The notes under the pieces: generated by a model | What the model saw: only the letters and a program-made list of their open reading frames with translations | What the model was told of the DNA's origin: nothing | Database searches by the model: none | In this document: in pieces, positions 46,691-50,772 of the stretch | How the letters are laid out: every line of letters begins with the position of its first letter | Position numbering within the stretch: the stretch's first letter is position 1 | Program-made: the position numbers and the translations under genes | Source of the DNA: Saccoglossus kowalevskii | Lineage: Eukaryota; Hemichordata; Enteropneusta; Harrimaniidae | Reading direction: 5' to 3' | Length of the DNA: 50,772 nt | Assembly (NCBI RefSeq): GCF_000003605.2 | Contig: NW_003132853.1 | Coordinates: forward strand, 105,543 to 156,314

Positions 46691-47904
46691 TATCAAACTA
46701 GGCAGGAGCGCTAGGCTGAGTGCGACCGGATGTTACTTTTAATGCGCCTGTCGGTTTCTCAATGTCTAGATGAAATCAACATTATCCCCGATAAAACAAA
46801 ATTATATTGCTTCAATGTGATTCAATAATTTTTCGACATCTGTAATATACGTTTTTTGACGCCGACAAATCTTATTATAGGGAATCTCTAAACACAAATA
46901 AGGTCGTCTACAAGGACTTGGTACAATTTCGTTTTTTCTTAATTAACTATTAAAACTGACGTAATTCCCGACGATGTTCTGTTTCAACAACGCTTAACAT
47001 TTTTGAAACATTTCGTGTTTAATTTTTCGTAGAAAACTTACTTATTTACTTGAGACATCATGTTTATACTGACGGAATGAACACAGTAGATTTCGCATGG
47101 GGGAATCTGCTAGCCAACCTTGCGCCGAAGTCGCAACCTTACTAGGGGGGTCCGCGGCATGCTCCACCTACACATTTTTGAAATCTAGACCCTCTGAAAG
47201 GCTACTTCCTGCATTTTGAGGGGCAAGTTTTGCTTACACTAAGGGTTTCAGCTTGATTTTGGAGGGACGATGCCCACAACGTTTTTTTCGAGGGGCAACC
47301 ACCCCCCGCCCCGCCTGTGCAGCCGTCACCGCTAACAGTCACCACCCAGTTACAAATTTGAGCCGATTTGAGAAAGTTAAAGTTTTAGAAACATTAGTTG
47401 AAGATATGGTAATCTATTGGATAGGAAAACGTCGGCTAGGAACACTTCGGCTTCAACATGATAACGTTTGTTTTCATGCTGGATAAATTTTATGACATTT
47501 AATGTTTATATACTTTGGCAATATGGATGATTATATTTTATATCTGTGTGCTTAGTTCCAAAATATAAAATTTATCGTAAAGTCAGTAAAAACAGTTGCT
47601 TTTTTCACGTTAAAGAATTGCATTCGTTTGACACCACTATCAATTTGTATTACTGGAACGTACTATTAATTCAAAGTACTTTCGTATTTCCGTTATTGAA
47701 AATGTCACGTGACGAAATGAATGTAATCTTGTATGTGACGAAATAATGTAATTATTCAGTTTACTGCAAATCATAATCCAAAGGAGACTGGTCACCCAGC
47801 GACATCAAAAATGGTTCAGTAATGGAAAATGAACGAGTTTGGTAGATTACGCATATGTGATTGAAGATAATCGTTTCTATGACAACTGATGTTGGGTCCG
47901 AAGT
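46691..47904. other. Intergenic DNA with a transposon remnant
   Basis: No gene seen apart from the likely repeat remnant at 47095-47330. A 77-codon frame at 47253-47486 starts inside that remnant and is not believed. Confidence 0.5.
47095..47330. mobile_element. Probable old transposable-element remnant
   Basis: The run CTAGGGGGGTCCGCGGCATG followed by TCTAGACCCTCTGAAAGGCT and CTTCCTGCATTTTGAGGGGC resembles interspersed repeats that I recall from other marine invertebrate genomes. No ORF or terminal repeats are visible. Recognition is from memory, so the class is left open. Confidence 0.35.
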
Positions 47905-48013
47905 CGTTTTAAAGCGTTACAGTTTGACATGGGTAATTTTAAAAATACAGTTTATTTATACGAAATTCGGTAGCTGTCTGACGTTCAAGTTCGTCACGTG
48001 ACGCTTTAAAGCA
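47905..48013. mobile_element. Short TIR element, ~109 bp
   Basis: The left end GTTTTAAAGCGTTAC and right end GTGACGCTTTAAAGC are inverted complements with one or two mismatches. The TTTAAAGCG terminus matches copies B and D of the MITE family at 8292 and 19566, but the interior is different. A CACGTG at 47996-48001 lies within the right end. Confidence 0.55.
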
Positions 48014-48050
48014 AAAATACAAACATCAATACATCTAGAGTTTGTTTCTG

Positions 48051-48099
48051 AAATGGCCGTTAACTACAGAAATGGCCGTTAACTACAGAAATGGCCGTT
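48051..48099. repeat. 19-bp tandem repeat, 2.6 copies
   Basis: AAATGGCCGTTAACTACAG is repeated at 48051, 48070 and (partial) 48089 with no changes; a looser TTAACTACAGAA recurs at ~48118. Confidence 0.85.
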
Positions 48100-48597
48100 T
48101 CATTCATTTTACGTGCATTAACTACAGAATATATAGTGTATTAGGTACAGTAATACACCCCCTTTTTAATCGTTTGTAAAAAACAATACTCCGTGTGTAA
48201 AGAATAAAATAAAAACAGAACAATCTGCATGACTCTGTGAATACCTTGATTAAAAATGCGGATAAAAAACAGTTCAGTGTATTTACTTTTAAAGTTTGTC
48301 AAATTATTTTCTACGTTGAGCGAAGAAATGAAGAGTTGCGTACAACTGAAATATCTGCAAATTCATAGTATCTGGTACTTAATCGTGTATTATTTAAAAA
48401 AATGAATAATAACGATTTCTATAAATTAAAAACATGGCAGTTTCAAAGATCGCATTAAGAAGTATACAAAACTATGAACTGTTCGTCGACACGTTAACAC
48501 ATTTCTATTTAAATATATATGACGTGAAAGACTAGGGTCATTTATTTTTTAAATTTAGCGTATTTTTAAAATAAGGAATGTGGAACGGGGATGCGCT
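48100..48597. other. AT-rich intergenic DNA, nothing recognised
   Basis: No gene or clear motif seen between the 19-bp repeat and the X-box. Confidence 0.5.
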
Positions 48598-48611
48598 GTT
48601 GCCTGGGCAAC
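48598..48611. promoter_or_regulatory. Perfect RFX X-box palindrome
   Basis: GTTGCCTGGGCAAC is a 14-base palindrome with the two-base centre typical of RFX sites. In animals such sites sit near the starts of ciliary genes. No start codon with a convincing frame follows within 300 bases on either strand, so the target is unknown. Confidence 0.45.
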
Positions 48612-48857
48612 CAGACACCTGTGCGAACAACGATCTCAAATGTTCATTGTTTTCATCAACGGAACACTGGGTTTCAATGAATCCACCTCGCTCCATTTGT
48701 TGCTCGCCTTTTGGGGAAGAGGATATTCACAACCTTGTTAAATAAGAGAGACGCTCTGTTAACAGAGACAAAAGAGCGCGAATATTAAATTAAGCCGGTA
48801 TTTAATCTTTGATTTTGTTTTCTTCTTAGAAGGCGAGAATAAATTGGGAGAAGTCAG

Positions 48858-48885
48858 TGACGTCACTCATCCGTTGCTCCACGTG
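48858..48885. promoter_or_regulatory. CRE palindrome next to an E-box
   Basis: TGACGTCA (48858-48865) and CACGTG (48880-48885) are 14 bases apart. A good splice-acceptor-like tract (TTGTTTTCTTCTTAG) ends at ~48830, but the frame that follows opens with TTG and has no recognised content. Confidence 0.35.
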
Positions 48886-49079
48886 ACTGCCTCGGGTTGG
48901 AACGGATACGGCGACGGAAGTTTAACACTAAAGAAACGAGTCGAGCACAAGACCGCACGATCCCCAAAGGCGTTGGTAAACAATACATACTCTTTGGCAA
49001 CACTCACCACGAATATAATACAACTATACAGTCTTAGAAAGTAATTAAAAACAGAGCCAAAGTGTGATTCCGCTACCAA

Positions 49080-50772
49080 ATCATGATGGTTATTGAAATT
49101 GCTTATATCTGAATTATAGTTTGTATATTTTTTTGTGGCTGTTGTATGAAATTAGGCATTTATTGTAGCCGGCAAATAGTATAGGATTTTGTATTCCAAG
49201 GCACGGTTTGTGAAATGCGGAACAATTCATGCCAGTAGAGAATAATACGACGTAGATGTGTTTTTTACTGATCACGTCACCAACGGTCTTATCGCTACTT
49301 TATCAATGCATTGATTCCTTTCGTCGCCAGGGAGTATGACGTCCCCGATAGTCGGCATTATTCGTATTTGTACCGTACTCACATATAGCTATATATAGTA
49401 AATAGTTATATTTCATGTTTAGCATGTTTTGAATTGTGTTTTAATTATAATCGGCTTATTCGAAGTCGATTGTAGATTATGGTGAGAGATAAACAAATGC
49501 GGCGAGGGGCAGTGCGTACGGGGATGCGAAGTATCCCTTCACTGTGGATACTATGAATTACACATAAAATAATGCCCCAGTCCCTACTTGAACTTGCAGT
49601 GGCCACGTGGACTCTTTATAATGCAGTGTTCAGACGAGTAAAAGTTTCAAGGCATGTTTCAAAGCCGCAGCAGCGAAGTTAACCATTGCCATGGCGATGT
49701 CAATCAGGCAGAAATCGGGAATCAGTCAAGGGTGTGAACTTGTTCAGAGATGTATCGGCCACTTTCTGGCGAATGCGGCCACCCTTCATGTTCTGTTCTA
49801 TATGCATAATCTTGAATCTGATAACGATGAGGGCCTACTTACATCTTTTTAGTGGTGAACCAAACTATATGGCGGTAAATGGATTTTTAGAAAGGATTCA
49901 TTTGTGCGCAAAAATATCTCGATGTGTTTACTTTAGTGCAACCACTGGCGTTACATACGTGCTGTGGCGGTGGGCGCGAGTCGTTTACAAAAGGACGAAC
50001 GCGTGGACGAAACGCCGTTCATCGCACGTCCGATCGCAGGAATAGTTAGTTACTCAACTCATTGATACAATTCCTGGGACTGGGACAATGGGACTTACTA
50101 AAATACACACATACAAGGGACAGTGAACGGATCAAACACCAATGACTCTCTAGTTCCATATTAGTTACCTTCCTATTTGCAGAGTAACAATATTACCTGC
50201 ATGATAACATTCTCTGACACTGAACATAAGACCACGGTACAATTAATGAGTAGACACATGTCATAGCCACATACGTGTAAATGTGAAAGTATAATTACTG
50301 CCATATTTTAATGATATGTTGGTAAAACAAGTAACCATGACAACTGTATATCATTACCCACTTTATGCAAAAAGTCATATAACTGACGCCAACATAAGTT
50401 AACAATAGTTGGGAATCATATAAACTCCACAAAGTATTTCCCGTCAGCATAAATTCATATTTTATATGGCTCGTCCCAAACAAAGAAAATGAATCTATCC
50501 AAAACTGGCAATACAATGAAGATAGTCACTCATTATTATTCCGGGCGGAGCTACGTCACGGAACGTTCTATATTGCTTAGACGCGCACCACTGTCACGTG
50601 TTATTCTATAGGCTATGTGTGAGCTGCTGTGGAACGCCGGTCGAAAAGCCAATGAAAACAGTTTAAGTCGATAAAACAACACAAACTTAACTTTGATGTA
50701 ATTCCAAGTAACCAAATTCATATACGACACATGAGTACGGGATAGTCACGTTACATCGTGACTATTCAGGAG
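49080..50772. other. Intergenic DNA to the window end, no gene recognised
   Basis: A 119-codon + frame at 49686-50045 has no recognised domain and a weak context. Isolated sites: ATTGCCATGGCGAT (RFX-like) near 49686, CACGTG at ~49604 and ~50597, and TACGTCACGG (CRE-like) at ~50551. If a gene lies to the right, its promoter could be in the CpG-richer last 250 bases. Confidence 0.45.

Noticed and set aside
49686..50045. 119-codon + frame near the window end
   Set aside because: No recognised domain and no upstream promoter signal; kept as non-coding.

Overview
The window reads as nuclear DNA of an invertebrate animal. It is AT-rich, genes are split by GT-AG introns, and only two genes can be named with confidence. 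CpG is not obviously depleted between genes, which argues against a vertebrate. A marine invertebrate, perhaps a non-vertebrate deuterostome, fits, but the sequence alone does not fix the species.

Layout. At the left edge (645-1805, + strand) is a two-exon gene for the mitochondrial small-subunit ribosomal protein MRPS28. About 37 kb further on (39193-41908, + strand) is a five-exon HEY gene, the hairy/E(spl)-related bHLH-Orange repressor with a C-terminal YRPW motif that acts downstream of Notch. The same two genes lie in the same order and orientation in the human genome (MRPS28 then HEY1 in 8q21), so this looks like an ancient microsyntenic pair.

The 37 kb between them has no recognisable protein gene. 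From left to right it holds: a dispersed repeat family (2.8-6.1 kb); a small 41-codon ORF (4333-4458); a ~92-bp tandem repeat (4580-4860); four copies of a ~110-140-bp MITE-like element (7.5, 8.3, 14.6 and 19.6 kb); a 59-bp tandem repeat (11508-11730); a 175-bp near-perfect palindrome (12218-12392); and, abutting it, a 1.5-kb minisatellite (12393-13901) whose ~50-bp units each carry a CACGTG E-box and usually a CAGGTG. I count 29 exact CACGTG copies there. CACGTG is the core recognised by HEY/HES (and MYC/USF/MITF-type) bHLH proteins.

From about 33.7 kb to the HEY start the sequence changes character. Eight exact CSL/Su(H) sites (YGTGGGAA) occur within 5.4 kb, several next to CCAAT boxes. One stretch (35334-35525) has the full look of a core promoter but leads to no recognised gene. 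HEY intron 2 holds a (CGGG)n-(TG)n block and a palindromic RFX-like site.

Downstream of HEY (42.8-50.8 kb) no gene is recognised. The stretch contains a 49-bp-arm inverted repeat (45463-45593), a SOX/CSL motif cluster (46285-46690), a probable old transposon remnant (47.1-47.3 kb), a short TIR element (47905-48013) and a perfect RFX X-box palindrome (48598-48611).

Working view: MRPS28 is a housekeeping bystander next to a Notch-target regulator whose control DNA fills the gap. The E-box minisatellite is the most unusual object in the window; any role in HEY autoregulation is inference.
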